Below are positions 52,795 to 63,405 of a stretch of DNA of 64,000 nucleotides, piece by piece. Location: the NCBI RefSeq assembly GCF_033115175.1, contig NC_084835.1:96998448-97062447 (forward strand). Reading direction: 5' to 3'. A program made the position numbers and the translations under genes. This DNA is from Lepus europaeus. Taxonomy: Eukaryota > Chordata > Mammalia > Lagomorpha > Leporidae. Position 1 is the stretch's first letter. Every line of letters begins with the position of its first letter. The notes below the pieces were generated by a model that saw only the letters and a program-made list of their open reading frames with translations, ran no database searches and was not told the DNA's origin.

Positions 52795-53689
52795 AAGAGC
52801 CTGAAATTAATTTGCGCTCAAATGTTCAGTTCTCTGTGATGGCTGAGATTGAAGGTACTTTTTAGAATTTCTTTTTCCTTTTTATTATCTGTTCATTTAG
52901 TCTCTACATAGTGAGCGTAGCTTGTTAAAGAGATGAAAAATAAATAACAAAACGAATGAATCACCTGCTTTACACATCCTCAAGATAAACAGCACGATGA
53001 CTACTAGTTTGGGTCAGCACCCAGTTATTCACCTGCTCAGACACTGTGGGCGCTGCACCCTGGCTCAGTGGCTGGCAGCGCCTGGCATGCGGTAGATCCT
53101 CAGAACAGCTGAGTAATCAGAACCGAGCAGGGGCTGGTGGCACGTGGTGGGCGGGAATTAAGCCCTGAGCCTCCGGGGTGTCAATGGCATGTTAACCACC
53201 AAGGCTTCAGCTGAGTGGCACCTGTCAAGCAAGTAGCACAACGCTTAGCACTAGGCAAGCACTGGAAAAAAAGTTAGCTTCTTCCACTCACAGTGGCAGT
53301 AAGCGTCGGTATTGTTGCAGTTGTAATAGTACTGAGGACCCCCCAGGGGGTCCACCCACTCGGGTCGGGGCCCAGACACAAGCTCTCTGTCGGCTCCCCC
53401 CAGCAGTCTGGAAACAGCAACCTCACTCCTTTCTCCTCCTCCCACCTCCCCCCTGTCATTCACCTACTGGGTCTGGGGGCCATGCCACCCCAGTCCCCCC
53501 GTGAGCCTAACCACAAGGTCCTGGGTTCTCTCTGCCTCCCTGGGTCCATCCTAAAGGAAGACACTATCCTGGTACAGCTCATTAGGAGCTGGAAAAGGAC
53601 TGCAAAGGGGCAAACCCAGAGGACAGAGGACTGACTTTTGGAGGACATACCACCGGCCAGTTTGTTTGTCATTGTTTTTTTAAACAAAC
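52795..53689. other. Intergenic DNA with AT-rich LINE-like start
   Basis: 52800-52990 is AT-rich ('tagaatttctttttcctttttattatctg', 'gaaaaataaataacaaaacg') and resembles the end of an old LINE. The rest is unique, with a 113-codon chance frame at 53293-53634 that I do not recognise. Confidence 0.4.
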
Positions 53690-54292
53690 TAAACCAGACT
53701 TTGGTGCGGTGGTTAAGACACTGCTTGGGATGCCTGCATTACATATGGAAGTGCCTGGTTCAAGTCCCAGCTCTTCTGCTTCCAATCGAGCTCCCTGCTA
53801 ATGCGTACCTGGGAGGCGGCAGGTGCTAGCTCAAATGCTTGCGTTCCCAGCTGCACAACTGATTAAGCCCTACTTGCAACACCACCTCCAATATGAGTGC
53901 CCCTTCAGTCCCAACTGTTTCACTTCCTATCCAGCTTCCTGCTAATGTTCCCTGGAAAGCAGTGGAAGATGGCCCAAGTGCTTGGGCCCCTGCACCCACG
54001 TGGGAGACCCAGTCAGAGTTCCAGGATCCTTGCTTCAGCCTGTCCCAGCTCTAGCTGCGGTGGCCATTTGGGGAGTGAACCAGCAGATGGAAGATCTCGC
54101 TCTCTCTCTCTCTCTCTGTCTGTCTGTCTCACTCTGTAACACTGTCCTAAATAAATAAATCTTAAAAAGAAAAATGTACCTGGGTCCCTGATACACACAC
54201 AAGGGACCCAGATGGCATTCTCAGCTCCCAGCTTCAGCCTGGCCCAGCTTCAGTGGTTACGGGCATCTGGGGAAGTGAACCAGCAGGTGGAA

Positions 54293-54331
<39 letters not shown>

Positions 54332-54395
54332 CTACCTCTGTCTCTCTGCCTTCCAAGTAGATTGCTTAACAAATAAATAAGAATTTTAAAGTAGA
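53690..54395 (+). mobile_element. CSINE, sense, interrupted by another sense CSINE
   Basis: The 5' part 53690-53849 ('ccagactttggtgcggtggttaag' to 'gctcaaatgcttgcg') and the 3' part 54175-54395 ('tgtacctgggtccctg' to 'caaataaataagaattttaaag') are consecutive pieces of one older copy. Confidence 0.85.
53850..54174 (+). mobile_element. CSINE nested in a sense CSINE
   Basis: 'agctgcacaactgattaagcccta' to 'aaataaataaatcttaaaaag'. The host text around the break is repeated (aaatgcttgcgttcc / aaatgtacctgggtcc). Confidence 0.88.
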
Positions 54396-54639
54396 CTTTA
54401 ACTGCAATGTGCCTGTGCGGAGAAGTTCACGGTCATCTCCCCCAGCCGTCCATGAAAACAGCCCTTCGATCAAGAAACTCAACAGCCCCAGGAGCACCTG
54501 CCGGATCCATCGCCTTCCTGATGTCTGATGCCGGAAATTCACGTCGCCTGCTGTTGAACGGTGTGCAAAGGGAGACGCACGGTGTGAGCACAACGTGACA
54601 GCTGTGAGACACTCTGGGGTTGCCTACAGGTGTGCCCCA
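54396..54639. other. Unrecognised unique segment
   Basis: About 240 bases without a recognised repeat. A minus-strand frame of about 70 codons covers it, with no known domain. It adjoins an antisense L1 and may belong to it. Confidence 0.35.
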
Positions 54640-54905
54640 TTCATTTCTCATAGCTGAGTGACGTGCGTTGTAGCAACAACCATTCTACCTGTGACGGGTC
54701 CCTGAGTGGTTTCCAGTTTGGGTCTCTTCTGAATAGTGCTCCTATGGGTATTCTTGTGCGTGCCTTTTGGTGAATCTACATATGTGATTTCTGGTGTAGT
54801 GTGAGTATCTTTAGCTTCGGTAGACACTGCCAAACTGTTCTACAAAATCGGTTGAGCCAATTTATACCCCCACCCTCATCACAGGAGAGCCACACATCTT
54901 TTTAG
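54640..54905 (-). mobile_element. Ancient L1M fragment, antisense
   Basis: 'gagtggtttccagtttgggtctcttctgaatagtgctcc', 'gacactgccaaactgttctacaaaatcggttgagcc' and 'tttatacccccacc' form the reverse complement of an old L1 ORF2 3' end/3' UTR. Confidence 0.8.
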
Positions 54906-54915
54906 GTTTTTTTTT

Positions 54916-55261
54916 TTTTTACTTATTTATCTATCTATTATTTATTTTTAAAGATTTATTTATTTTATTTAAAAGGTAATGTTACAGAGAGGCAGAGGCA
55001 GAGAGAAAGAGAGGTCTTCCACCCACTGGTTCACTCCCTAAATAGCTGCAACGGCCAGAGCTGCACCGATCTGAAGCCAGGAGCCTGGAGCATCCTCCAG
55101 GTCTCCCATGTGGGTGCAGGGGCCTAAGGACCTGGGCCATCTTCTGCTGCTTTCCCAGGCCATAGCAGAGAGCTGGATTGGAAGTGGACTCAAACTGGCA
55201 CCCATATGAGATGCGGGCACTGCAGGCAGCGGCTTTACCCGCAACACCGTAGCGCTGGCCC
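54916..55261 (-). mobile_element. CSINE, antisense
   Basis: From T14 plus '(ttta)n aaagatttatttattttattt' to 'cgcaacaccgtagcgctggccc'. A short gap replaces the usual 'agcagccaggact'. Confidence 0.92.
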
Positions 55262-55553
55262 TTCATTTATTTATTTTATTTGAGAGACAGAGCCCTCTCA
55301 CTTGCTGGTTCATTCCCCCAAAATGCCTGCAACAGCCAGAACTGGGCGAGGCTGAAGCCAGGAGCCAGTTAATCCAAGTCCCCCATACAGAAGGCAGGGG
55401 CTCAGCTCCTGGAGCCATCACCTGCTGCCCTCGGGGTGCGCATTCAGAAGGAGCTGGAATAGGGGGCAGAGCCAAGGCTCAAACCCAGGCACTCTGATAC
55501 GGGGCGTGGACGTCCCCCGTGGTGTGCTACCCGCTAGGCCGAATGCCAGCCCC
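55262..55553 (-). mobile_element. CSINE, antisense, older subfamily, abutting the previous copy
   Basis: 'ttcatttatttattttatttgagagacagag' to 'ctaggccgaatgccagcccc'. It begins immediately where the previous copy ends, so the younger element (54916-55261) probably landed in this one's tail. Confidence 0.9.
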
Positions 55554-55564
55554 GTGGCATATCT

Positions 55565-55905
55565 TTTCAATGAACACTAAGCATCTTTTCAATTCCGCTC
55601 CAGGACCAGCCACGTAGGAAAATGAATGAGCTACGAGATGTCTGTGATGTATCACTCAGTGACATGAGCAGGGTGCAGGCCAACGTGTATAACATGACTC
55701 CATTCATGAAAAACGTGTCTGTGCATCCGTAGAAGCGGAGGCCACCGTCGGAGAAGCGGGGCGCTCACCTCTGGGGAGCCTGTGGGAGGGCATCGCTTTA
55801 AATGGAGGGATTAGGGATCATTTTTACCTTTGGTCTTGTGTTTTTCGGTATTGTTTACACTTTTGAAAAATCTGCAAAAATAAGACGAATCCTCCCTCCT
55901 CCGCC
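55565..55905 (+). mobile_element. Probable ancient LINE 3' end, sense
   Basis: 'tgagctacgagatgtctg', 'acgtgtataacatgactccattcatg', 'gctcacctctggggagcctg' and 'gtattgtttacacttttgaaaaatctgc' follow the order of a common old LINE 3' terminus. I do not assign a subfamily. Confidence 0.5.
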
Positions 55906-56289
55906 CGCGTCACCAGCACACACCAGCCCACCACCTCCGGCCGGCTGCCTGTCTTCCTTGTCTCCTAGCCTTCCCTTCTGCTCTGGGATTACCTGGGGCA
56001 GGGCCTCTGGGACTGTCTCCCGGCTCTGTCATTTCCCTGGCTGAAGCGTGTCATTAGGATATCTGATGCTGAAGACACAGTGCCCGTGCTCAGCAAAGAT
56101 CGCAGGCCCTGATGGGATAGCACCCAACGAGCCTCCAGACAGAGACAGCCCCGAGTCTGCGGGGGCGGGGGCGGGGGCACCTGGGCCTCCTCCGGAGGTC
56201 TGTATCTCACCGGGAAGGAACAGCAGCCCCAAACAGGACACTTCCCTTCCGGATCTGCTGGCCTCTCCGCTGCCCGGGGGGCTCAGGGC
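55906..56289. other. Intergenic GC-rich DNA
   Basis: Nothing recognised. A (GGGGGC)n patch lies at 56159-56178. Confidence 0.4.
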
Positions 56290-56400
56290 CCAGAGCGAGG
56301 GCTGGGGAATCAGGCAGACCTGGGCTCCAGCCCCCTACCCTCTCACTGGGAGACCTACACTGTGCCTCCATGTCCACACCTGTGCAATGGGCTACAGGAC
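56290..56400 (+). mobile_element. MIR SINE, sense
   Basis: 'gggaatcaggcagacctgggctccagccccctaccctctcac', then 'tgtccacacctgtgcaatggg', follows the MIR core ('gagtcaggcagacctgggttcaaatcc'). Confidence 0.65.
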
Positions 56401-56424
56401 AGCTGCTGAGCGTGGTGGTGGAGA

Positions 56425-56707
56425 GAGCAGTTAGGATGGCCACACCTCACCCTGGAGTGCTGAGTCCCAGCTCTGGCTCCTCACTCCGGCTTCCGGATAA
56501 CACAGACCCTGGGAGGCAGTGGTGATGGCTCAAGTGACTGAGTTCCTGCCACGCACGTGGCCGCCCAGATGGAGTTCCCAGCCCCAGTCCCAGCCCTGCC
56601 CCAGTCATAGTTGTTACCGACATCTGGGGAGGAGTGGACCAGAGGATGGGACCGCTCTCTCCCTCTCTTTCTTTCTACCTCTCAACTAAATAATTTTTTT
56701 TAAAACT
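56425..56707 (+). mobile_element. CSINE, diverged older subfamily
   Basis: 'gagagcagttaggatggcc', 'ccctgggaggcagtggtgatggctcaagtgactg', 'gagtggaccagaggatggg', tail 'caactaaataatttttttt'. Confidence 0.82.
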
Positions 56708-56999
56708 GGACGACGAGAGCACTGACCTTAAAGACAGCACAGGGGATCTTGCAGGGTCCCTGGCCCACACTTGGCCCTCAGGAAACATAGGCTGTTGCTA
56801 TTGAAGTTGCCATGGCAGCAGTCACCTCCGCAAGAGGTAGAGCTTCCCGTTCACCTCTGGGAGGAAAACTACAAGAATGTGCTCTGTGTGTTCTCAGGTT
56901 TTGCAAAGTCCACACCCCCTTTCCTTAGGGAAAGTGGACTTGGCCTAGACCTTGAATGCGTGTATTTTCATTGGAAAGGTAAGTAGACCTTCCGCGTTG
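56708..56999. other. Intergenic unique DNA
   Basis: Nothing recognised. Confidence 0.4.
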
Positions 57000-57125
57000 A
57001 TTCATCCAATAGCTCTGGAGGGCTCTGTCCTGAACACGGGGAATATGACAGGGACCCAAGCAAAGTCCCTGCTGTCCGAGCTTGCCCTTGGCTAGGGGAG
57101 TGTGGCGGTAGCCGAGCCAACACGC
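57000..57125 (-). mobile_element. L2 LINE fragment, antisense (probable)
   Basis: 'ctctgtcctgaacacggggaatatgacagggacccaagcaaagtccctgctg' with 'gagcttgccc' follows the reverse complement of the L2 3' end ('gcactggggatacag... gtccctgccctcaaggagct'). Confidence 0.6.
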
Positions 57126-57534
57126 AGCCATCGAGTAAGAAGTCGGATGTGTGCAGACCATGTCTAGAGTTCAGAGTGCCGGGAGGAAGCGCCAGCAGCC
57201 CAACAGCAGAGAGGGGCTGGGCATGTTGCCTGATGGCTCCAACCAATGTGTTCAGTTGGGCCAGAGCCTGCCCGGAGGCTTTCTCTCCCCTTGGCCGAGA
57301 GAGGAAGCCCAGAGGGCACTGGCCTTGGCCGGGTCTCGGTTGACACCGGCCTGGGCTGGGGCTGTTGCTTGCTCCCGTGCAGATGGGGGCTTGAGTAACG
57401 GGCAGAGGCGCGCCGAATGCCCTGGGGGAGGTGAGGGGGGATTTTTACTGGACAGCAGCTCTGGGCCACACGTAGACTCTGCACCCAGAGGTGACCCGGC
57501 CAGGGGCACCAGTGGAGGACACACTCCACACCCA
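57126..57534. other. Intergenic GC-rich DNA
   Basis: Nothing recognised. Confidence 0.4.
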
Positions 57535-57640
57535 TTGTAGCAGGTGTTTCCTGAGCACCTACTACAAGCTCAGAGCTGGGCTGAGTGCTTTGAAAAGAGG
57601 TGCCTGACCCCAAGGCGCTGCCAGATACATCTCCCAAAAA
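57535..57640 (-). mobile_element. L2 LINE fragment, antisense (probable)
   Basis: 'caggtgtttcctgagcacctactacaagctcagagctgggctgagtgc' matches reverse-complement L2 ('atttattgagcacctactatgtgccaggcactg'). Confidence 0.65.
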
Positions 57641-57844
57641 GGAGAGGGTGAGAAGACTTCCGCCAAGGGCCCGAGTGCGGGGAGCAGGCCCTGGCTTCAT
57701 CTGGATGGGAAAACTCATCTCTCAGCCAGGGAGCTCCAAGCTTCCACACTCACACAGCCGGCAGTGGGTCCACAGCTCCCTGGGCACTCAGTCAAGGATC
57801 CAGGCCATGCCCAACTTAGTCTTCCTCATCTCAAAAAGTATCTT

Positions 57845-58189
57845 GGGGCCAGCACTGTGATGTAGCAGGTAAAGCCATCACCTGCGGTGCCGGCATCCCA
57901 TTTGGGCGTCGGTTCGAGATCCCACAGCTCCACTTCTGATCCAGCTCTCTGTTATGGCCTGGGGAAGCAGTAGAAGATGGCCCAAGTCCCTGGGCCCCTG
58001 CAGCTGCGTGGGAGACCCAAAAGAAGCTCCTGGCTCCTGGCTTTGGATTGGCGCACCTCCGGCTGTTGCAGCCATTTAGGGAGTGAACCAGCGGATGGAA
58101 GATCTCTCTCTCTCTGCCTCTGCTTCTCTGTAACTCTGCCTTTTAAATAATAAATAAAGACTTAAAAAGAAAAAGCAAGCAAAACAAAA
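57845..58189 (+). mobile_element. CSINE, full length
   Basis: 'ggggccagcactgtgatgtagcagg' to 'ttaaataataaataaagacttaaaaag'. Duplication gtatctt plus flank (about 57836-57844 and 58191-58200). Confidence 0.94.
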
Positions 58190-58957
58190 AAACGTATCTT
58201 CCAGGTCCCCACGGCAAAAAGGGGAGACCCAGGTCCCCCGTACCAGTCCTTCAGTGCTTTAGCCTGAAAGTGACACTTTTACTCACAGCTCATTGGCCGG
58301 AACTAATCACATGACTCCAAACTGCAAAGGAGGCTGGGAAAAGGGAGGAGCACTTCCCTGGGAATGCAGTGTCTCAGCCCAGGCCATTTGTGGCTCCCAG
58401 GATCTGGGCAGGCTGCGTGGAAGCGGAGTTTGCAATGGGTGTTGGGAGGAGCAGCAAGTGCCAGACGTCAGACAGAAGATGCCTGGGATGGGCCGAAGAA
58501 CCGCCAGTGGCTCGGCCACCTGGTGGCTGGGTGACTTGAGTCAGTGGTTGCTCTCTCCAAATTTGCCACTTCTGAAAAGGGTGTGGTCAGAGCGCGCGTG
58601 CAGAATCACTAGGAGATGTGCGCGTTGACCCTGTCGCATTTAATAACTTCATATTTAATTTAATATTGTTATCTTTGAAACCTCTGGATGTTCTTTAGGG
58701 CTCCATGCAGTGCTAGGCTACACAGCCCACGCCAGCCCCAAGGCCTCTGTGCCAAGCCAGCAGACCTGGGGTTGGGGGGGGAGCCCATCTCATGCTTTTC
58801 CACCCGAGACGCTGTGCGGGCTCCAGGACCTCAGCTCAAAGCAGCGCCAGCAGCCACACTGCTGCCTTGAGGTGTGTTTTCTCTCGATTCAGGTCCCCTT
58901 GCATGCTGCTACATGACACACAATACACATGTGCTTGCATTCATGTTTGTGTGTGTG
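58190..58957. other. Intergenic DNA with a short AT-rich patch
   Basis: 58636-58680 is strongly AT-rich ('taacttcatatttaatttaatattg') within GC-rich flanks. No gene recognised. Confidence 0.4.
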
Positions 58958-59232
58958 TGTGTAATTATTTATTTGAAAGGCAGAGAGAGAAACAGAGCAT
59001 CTTCCATCTGCCAGTTCACTCCCCAAATGTCCACAACAGCTGGGCCTGGGCTGGGCTGAAGCCAGAAGCCCAGAACTCCATCCGGGTCTCTCATGTGGGT
59101 GGCAGGGACCCAAGTACTTGGGCCATCACCTGCGGCCTCCCAGGGTGTGTGTTAGCAGACAGCTGCTGGGACTCAAACCCCAGCACTCAGATAGGGGATG
59201 CAGGCTCCCAAGCGATGGCTTCACCGCTTACC
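58958..59232 (-). mobile_element. CSINE, antisense, with (GT)n in the tail
   Basis: 'gtgtgtgtgtgtaattatttatttgaaagg' to 'cttcaccgcttacccc'. Older subfamily ('gggtggcagggacccaagtacttgggccatcacc'). Confidence 0.9.
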
Positions 59233-59504
59233 CCTGGACTTGTCTTCTTATCAAAACAAGCGGATCCTTTCTTTTCCAAAGCTTCTACGAGCGTGGCAGG
59301 CCTGGTTTCATCTTTGCCTTCGCCCAATCCTGCCACGCACTGGTGTCCACGGGAGGCTGAGAGAGCCAGAGGCTGAGCCCCGGCCCCTCCTAGTCCCCAG
59401 CGAGGCAGATGGGGGATTCCCTAAGACGCTCCCAGGCCTCCGTGGCTCCTGCGGCCCCACCTGAGCAGTGCGCCCCTGCCCACTCCTCGCCCCCAGCCCC
59501 AGCC
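59233..59504. other. Intergenic unique DNA
   Basis: Nothing recognised. Confidence 0.4.
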
Positions 59505-59655
59505 AGTAAATCGTCCCTGAATTAATCAAAGCGCTCTCGCCGGTCCTAACCCACCAGGGGCCTCCTCCAGCGGCCACTTTGTGTTCAGCAGATTAATTGC
59601 AGCTGGGGGAGGGAAGGGAGTCCGTTTTTAGAAAATCATTATTTTCAGAAGGAGG
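59505..59655. promoter_or_regulatory. Candidate enhancer-like element (TCF/LEF plus homeodomain plus E-box)
   Basis: Clustered motifs: gaattaatcaaagc (TCF/LEF-like ATCAAAG at 59525-59531), cactttgtg (59575-59583), gattaattgc (59591-59600) overlapping the E-box CAGCTG (59600-59605), then 'tagaaaatcattattttcag'. The block is distinct from its GC-rich surroundings and no repeat is recognised. Motif-level evidence only. Confidence 0.4.
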
Positions 59656-60333
59656 GGGGCAGGCTCCTGGCTGGGGAAAACTGCTGAGCTGGCAGCTCGG
59701 GCCTGCGGCTCCAGCCACCAGGAAGAGGGGCCCACGCTCCCCTGTGCCCGGGGCCAGGGCACCCCAGCTATCCGACCCCGGCTGCCGCTGGTCTTTGCTT
59801 TCTCCTTGGGCAGGGACTCAGTAATTTGCTGGATTATGAACAGGAAGTGCTCACCCCAATATTGGCTAGCCTGCGCTGTCAATTGCTCTCTTTCAACCCC
59901 ACTTCCTGCAAAACACATCACCCCAAGAGTGCCGTTAGCCTGTGCCTGCAGCCCTGGGGACAACTGATGGGTGGAGACCCCCTAATAAGCCACCTTACAT
60001 TGAACACCAACAGACTGAACTATATGAACTGCCCTTTGTGGAAGTGAGGTGCAGGACAATGCCACATGCAGACCCTGAAACACCTCCTCTCATAGGCCAA
60101 GGGCTCGACAGACCCGCCGGGAAGTGGCCACATAACGGTGGGCTTGGGAGCAAATCCAACCTGTGCCGTGGGTTGTGCGGGATGGTCTAGGGCCACTCTC
60201 ACCTGCAGGCTCTTGCTGGGTCGGTGCAGGCCGGCTTGCACCCTCTGCTGAGTACACACCCACATAGGTGTTGGGCTTTGTTTCTGCCGCTTAGCAATCC
60301 CCGCAGCTCAGTCCTTCCACACCAGAGCACTTT
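59656..60333. other. Intergenic unique DNA
   Basis: No gene or repeat recognised. Confidence 0.4.
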
Positions 60334-60386
60334 AAAAAATTTTTTTTATTTAGTTGAAAATCAGAGTTACACAGAGAGAGAAGGAG

Positions 60387-60431
<45 letters not shown>

Positions 60432-60539
60432 GTCTATCTGTTGGTTCACTCCCCAAATGACCACAACAACCGGAGCTGGGCTGATCTTAAGCCAAAGAGC
60501 CAGGCGGCGGCTTTAACCACTATGCCACAGCGCCGGCCC
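60334..60539 (-). mobile_element. CSINE, antisense, internally deleted
   Basis: The tail, a (GA)n run and the 'gttcactccccaaatgaccac' region are intact. Text then jumps from 'ccaaagagccagg' to the head 'cggcggctttaaccactatgccacagcgccggcccc', losing about 130 bases. Duplication ccagagcacttt at 60322 and 60540. Confidence 0.93.
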
Positions 60540-60575
60540 CCAGAGCACTTTTAAGAAAACATACAGGAGATACAG

Positions 60576-60918
60576 GAGGCCAGTGCATGGCACAGTGGGT
60601 GGGGCCACCGCCTGCAGTGCCGGCGTCCCATATAGGCGCTGGTTTGAGTCCTGGCTGCTCCACTTCTGATCCAGCTCTCTGCTGTGGGCTGGGAAAGCAG
60701 TGGAAGATGGCCCAAGTCCTTGGGCCCCTGCAGCTGTGTGGGAGACCCAGAGGAAGCTCCTGGCTCCTGGCTTCGGATCGGCGCAGCTCCAGCCGTTGCA
60801 GCCATTTAGGGAGTGAACCAGTGGATGGAAGCTCGCTCGCTCGCTCGCTCTCTCTCTCTCCCTCTGCCTCTCTGTGACTCTGCCTTTCAAATAAATAAAT
60901 TCTGAAAAGAAAAGGAAA
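60576..60918 (+). mobile_element. CSINE, full length, with (CTCG)n
   Basis: 'ggccagtgcatggcacagtgggtggggcc' to 'caaataaataaattctg'. It carries a (GCTC)n run at 60832-60850 before the CT tract. Confidence 0.92.
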
Positions 60919-60974
60919 CACACACCTGACCCAGTCACCCCTGACCCAGGGGTGAGCGCAGGGGTGAGGAAGTC

Positions 60975-61130
60975 TCACCACTGCCAGCTGGGGGATCTTG
61001 GCAACATTCTTTGAACCTCGGTTTCTTCATCTGTAGAATGGGCATGATGACAACAGGGTGGTTGCAAGGATTATACGGGACAACCCCGATGCAAAGTGCT
61101 TGGAGCCCTGCCCAGGACAGTGTTGGTTCT
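60975..61130 (+). mobile_element. MIR SINE, sense
   Basis: 'gatcttggcaacattctttgaacctcggtttcttcatctgtagaatgggcatgatgacaacaggg', then 'ttgcaaggattatacgg' and 'aaagtgcttggagccctgcc', is a long, clear MIR 3' half. Confidence 0.85.
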
Positions 61131-61269
61131 TTACTATGGTCACTCCTAACCCATGCCAGCGCCTCAATTCCGCCTCTTCCCTCACTCTCGGGGCAGCTCT
61201 GTCTGAGCACCAAGCCAGCAATCATCAGAGCAGTGGGTCCTGACTGAGGTCCAGCTGCCTGAAGCCCGA

Positions 61270-61420
61270 GGTTTGGTGTGGAAGACAGAATCTTACACCA
61301 CCATCTGTCTGGAAGGCAGAAGTTTTACAAAGGGGGAGGCTTCCTGGAGGAGGTGTGGCAGGACAAGGAGGAGGCAGCTGACGAAGGCGCTGCCCCGGGA
61401 ACCTGGAAACAAAGCAAGCC
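61270..61420 (-). mobile_element. L2 LINE fragment, antisense (probable)
   Basis: 'ggggaggcttcctggaggaggtgtggcagg' is the reverse complement of the L2 'cctcctccaggaagccttccc' block. Confidence 0.6.
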
Positions 61421-61564
61421 GGGAGCAAGACGCCCCGGCCGGAGGAGAGGATGCTAAAGGGCAGGAAGAGCAAGGAAGGGTGGCAAATCCTGGACTCAGC
61501 CAGACCAGGGAACGTGACCAGATGGAACGAAAGTAAGAACATTTGCACAAATTATTATATTTTA

Positions 61565-61891
61565 AAGTTTTATTTTATTTTATTTTATTTTATTTTATTT
61601 GAAAGGCAGAGTGAGAGAGAGACTGAGAAAGAAAGATCTTCCATCCTCTGGTTCACTCCCCGAATGGCAGCAATGGCCAGGCCTGGGCCAAACCAAAGCC
61701 AGGAGACCCCATCTGGATCTCCCCCATGGTGGCAGGAACCCAAGCATTTAGGCCATTGTCCAGTGCTTTCCCAGGCACATTAGCGGGGAACTGGATTCGA
61801 AGTGGAGCAGCTGGGACTCGAACCTGCACGCGTACGGGATGCTGGTGTTGTAGGTGGCAGCTGAACCTGCTGTGCTGCAATGCCAGCCCCT
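61565..61891 (-). mobile_element. CSINE, antisense, with (TTTTA)n tail
   Basis: (ttta/tttta)n at 61565-61600, then 'tttgaaaggcagag' to 'ctgtgctgcaatgccagcccc'. Confidence 0.93.
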
Positions 61892-61957
61892 CACATCGTA
61901 ATTATTGATTGAAGGAGGTAGATGGTCAGGATTGGGGAGGGGGGTTCTTTGTGTTTT

Positions 61958-62224
61958 TTAATTTCTTTCTTTGTTTTATTTGAAAAGCAGAGAGACAAAG
62001 AAAGATCTTTCATCTGCTGGTTCACTCCCAAATGCCCACAGCAGCAGAGCTGGGTCAGGCCAAAGCCAGAAGTCTGGAACTCAAGCTGGGTCTCTCACGT
62101 GGGTGGCAGGGACCCAAATACTTGAACCATCACCTGCTGCCTCCCAGGGTGTGCAGCAGCAGGAACTAGGACTTGATCGGCACCAGGCACCTGGACCGCT
62201 GTCCCAAACGCCCGTGCCAGGATT
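61958..62224 (-). mobile_element. CSINE, antisense, older subfamily
   Basis: 'atttctttctttgttttatttgaaaagcag', 'gggtggcagggacccaaatacttgaaccatcacctgctgcc'. The head is shortened at 'cccaaacgcccgtgccagg'. Confidence 0.88.
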
Positions 62225-62740
62225 TGTCGTTATTAAGACGGAAGACCAGGGCAAAGGCACGGGAGAAGCCAGGTTTCCGGTTGGGGAATTGGAAGCATCC
62301 ACCCTCCTCTGGGAGATGAAGCCACTAGAGTAAGCTGCTGCCTTGGGAGAGGGCGTCCTGAGAAGGAAGCCCAAGGCCAAAGTCTTACCAGACACCCAGA
62401 ACCTAGGGGGTTCCTGGGAACGGGGCAGATAGACAGGTGGCAGGAAGCCCATCCTTTGTCCGCCTGCTGCCCGGTGCTCTGCCCGTGCTGCTGGCAACTG
62501 TCTGGGCCATGGGCATCACCCTTGGGCCCTTCCGCGCCCCCAGCCCTCCCCGCACCCCTGCACCCCCACACCCCCACACCCTGGCTCCAGCCTCCTTCTC
62601 CCAGAGCCCCTAGGCACTGGGGCTGCCTTCCCAGATTCAAGTGACAGGACTGAAGCCCTATGGTTCTCCCACACCTCTGGGGGAGCCACACCCCAGCTCT
62701 GGAATCTGACCTTGCTGCACGACCTTGGGAAATTGCTTTT
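62225..62740. other. Intergenic GC-rich DNA
   Basis: Nothing recognised. A short 'cacccccacacccccacac' patch near 62560. Confidence 0.4.
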
Positions 62741-63077
62741 TTTTTTTTTTTTTTTTTTTACTTTTGGACAGGCAGAGTGACAGAGAGAAAGGTCTTCCTT
62801 TTGCCATTGGTTCACCCTCCAATGGCCGCCACGGCTGGCGCGCTACGGCTGGCGCACCGTGCTGTTCCGAAGGCAGGAGCCAGTTGCTTATCCTGGTCTC
62901 CCATGGTGCAGGACCCAAGCACTTGGGCCATCCTCCACTGCACTCCCTGGCCACAGCAGAGAGCTGGCCTGGAAGAGGGGCAACCGGGACAGAATCTGGC
63001 GCCCCGACCGGGACTAGAACCCGGTGTGCCAGCGCAGCTAGGCGGAGGATTAGCCTGTTGAGCCATGGCACCGGCCT
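62741..63077 (-). mobile_element. CSINE of the 'ctcactaggctaatcc' class, antisense, young
   Basis: Starts with a pure T run of about 20, then 'acttttggacaggcagagtg'. It ends in the complement of the class head ('aggcggaggattagcctgttgagccatggcaccggcc'). Perfect duplications gaaattgctttt at 62729-62740 and 63078-63089. Confidence 0.95.
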
Positions 63078-63094
63078 GAAATTGCTTTTATGCT

Positions 63095-63405
63095 TCCTTA
63101 TTTTCTTCCATTTGAAAGGCAGAGTAACAGACATGCAGAGAGATCTCCCATCCCCTGGTTCACTCCCCAAATGCCCCCAACAGCTAGGATTGGGCTAGGA
63201 TCAAGCCAGGAGCCCAGGAACTCTACCTGGGCCTCCTACGTGGGTGGCAGGGGCCCAAGCACTTGAGCCATGGTCTGCTGCCCCCAAACATGCATCAGCA
63301 GGAAGCTGGCAGGAGTCTTGAGCAGCCGGGACTTGACCGGCACTCCAGTGTGGGATGCCAGCAGCCCAGGCAGTGGCTTCACCCACTGCGCCACAAGTCC
63401 TGCTC
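63095..63405 (-). mobile_element. CSINE, antisense, older subfamily
   Basis: 'ttattttcttccatttgaaaggcagag' to 'cactgcgccacaagtcctgctcc'. Confidence 0.9.

Noticed and set aside
54396..54639. Short minus-strand frames as a processed pseudogene
   Set aside because: About 70 codons, no recognised protein, no poly(A) or duplication evidence of its own. Left as unrecognised unique sequence.
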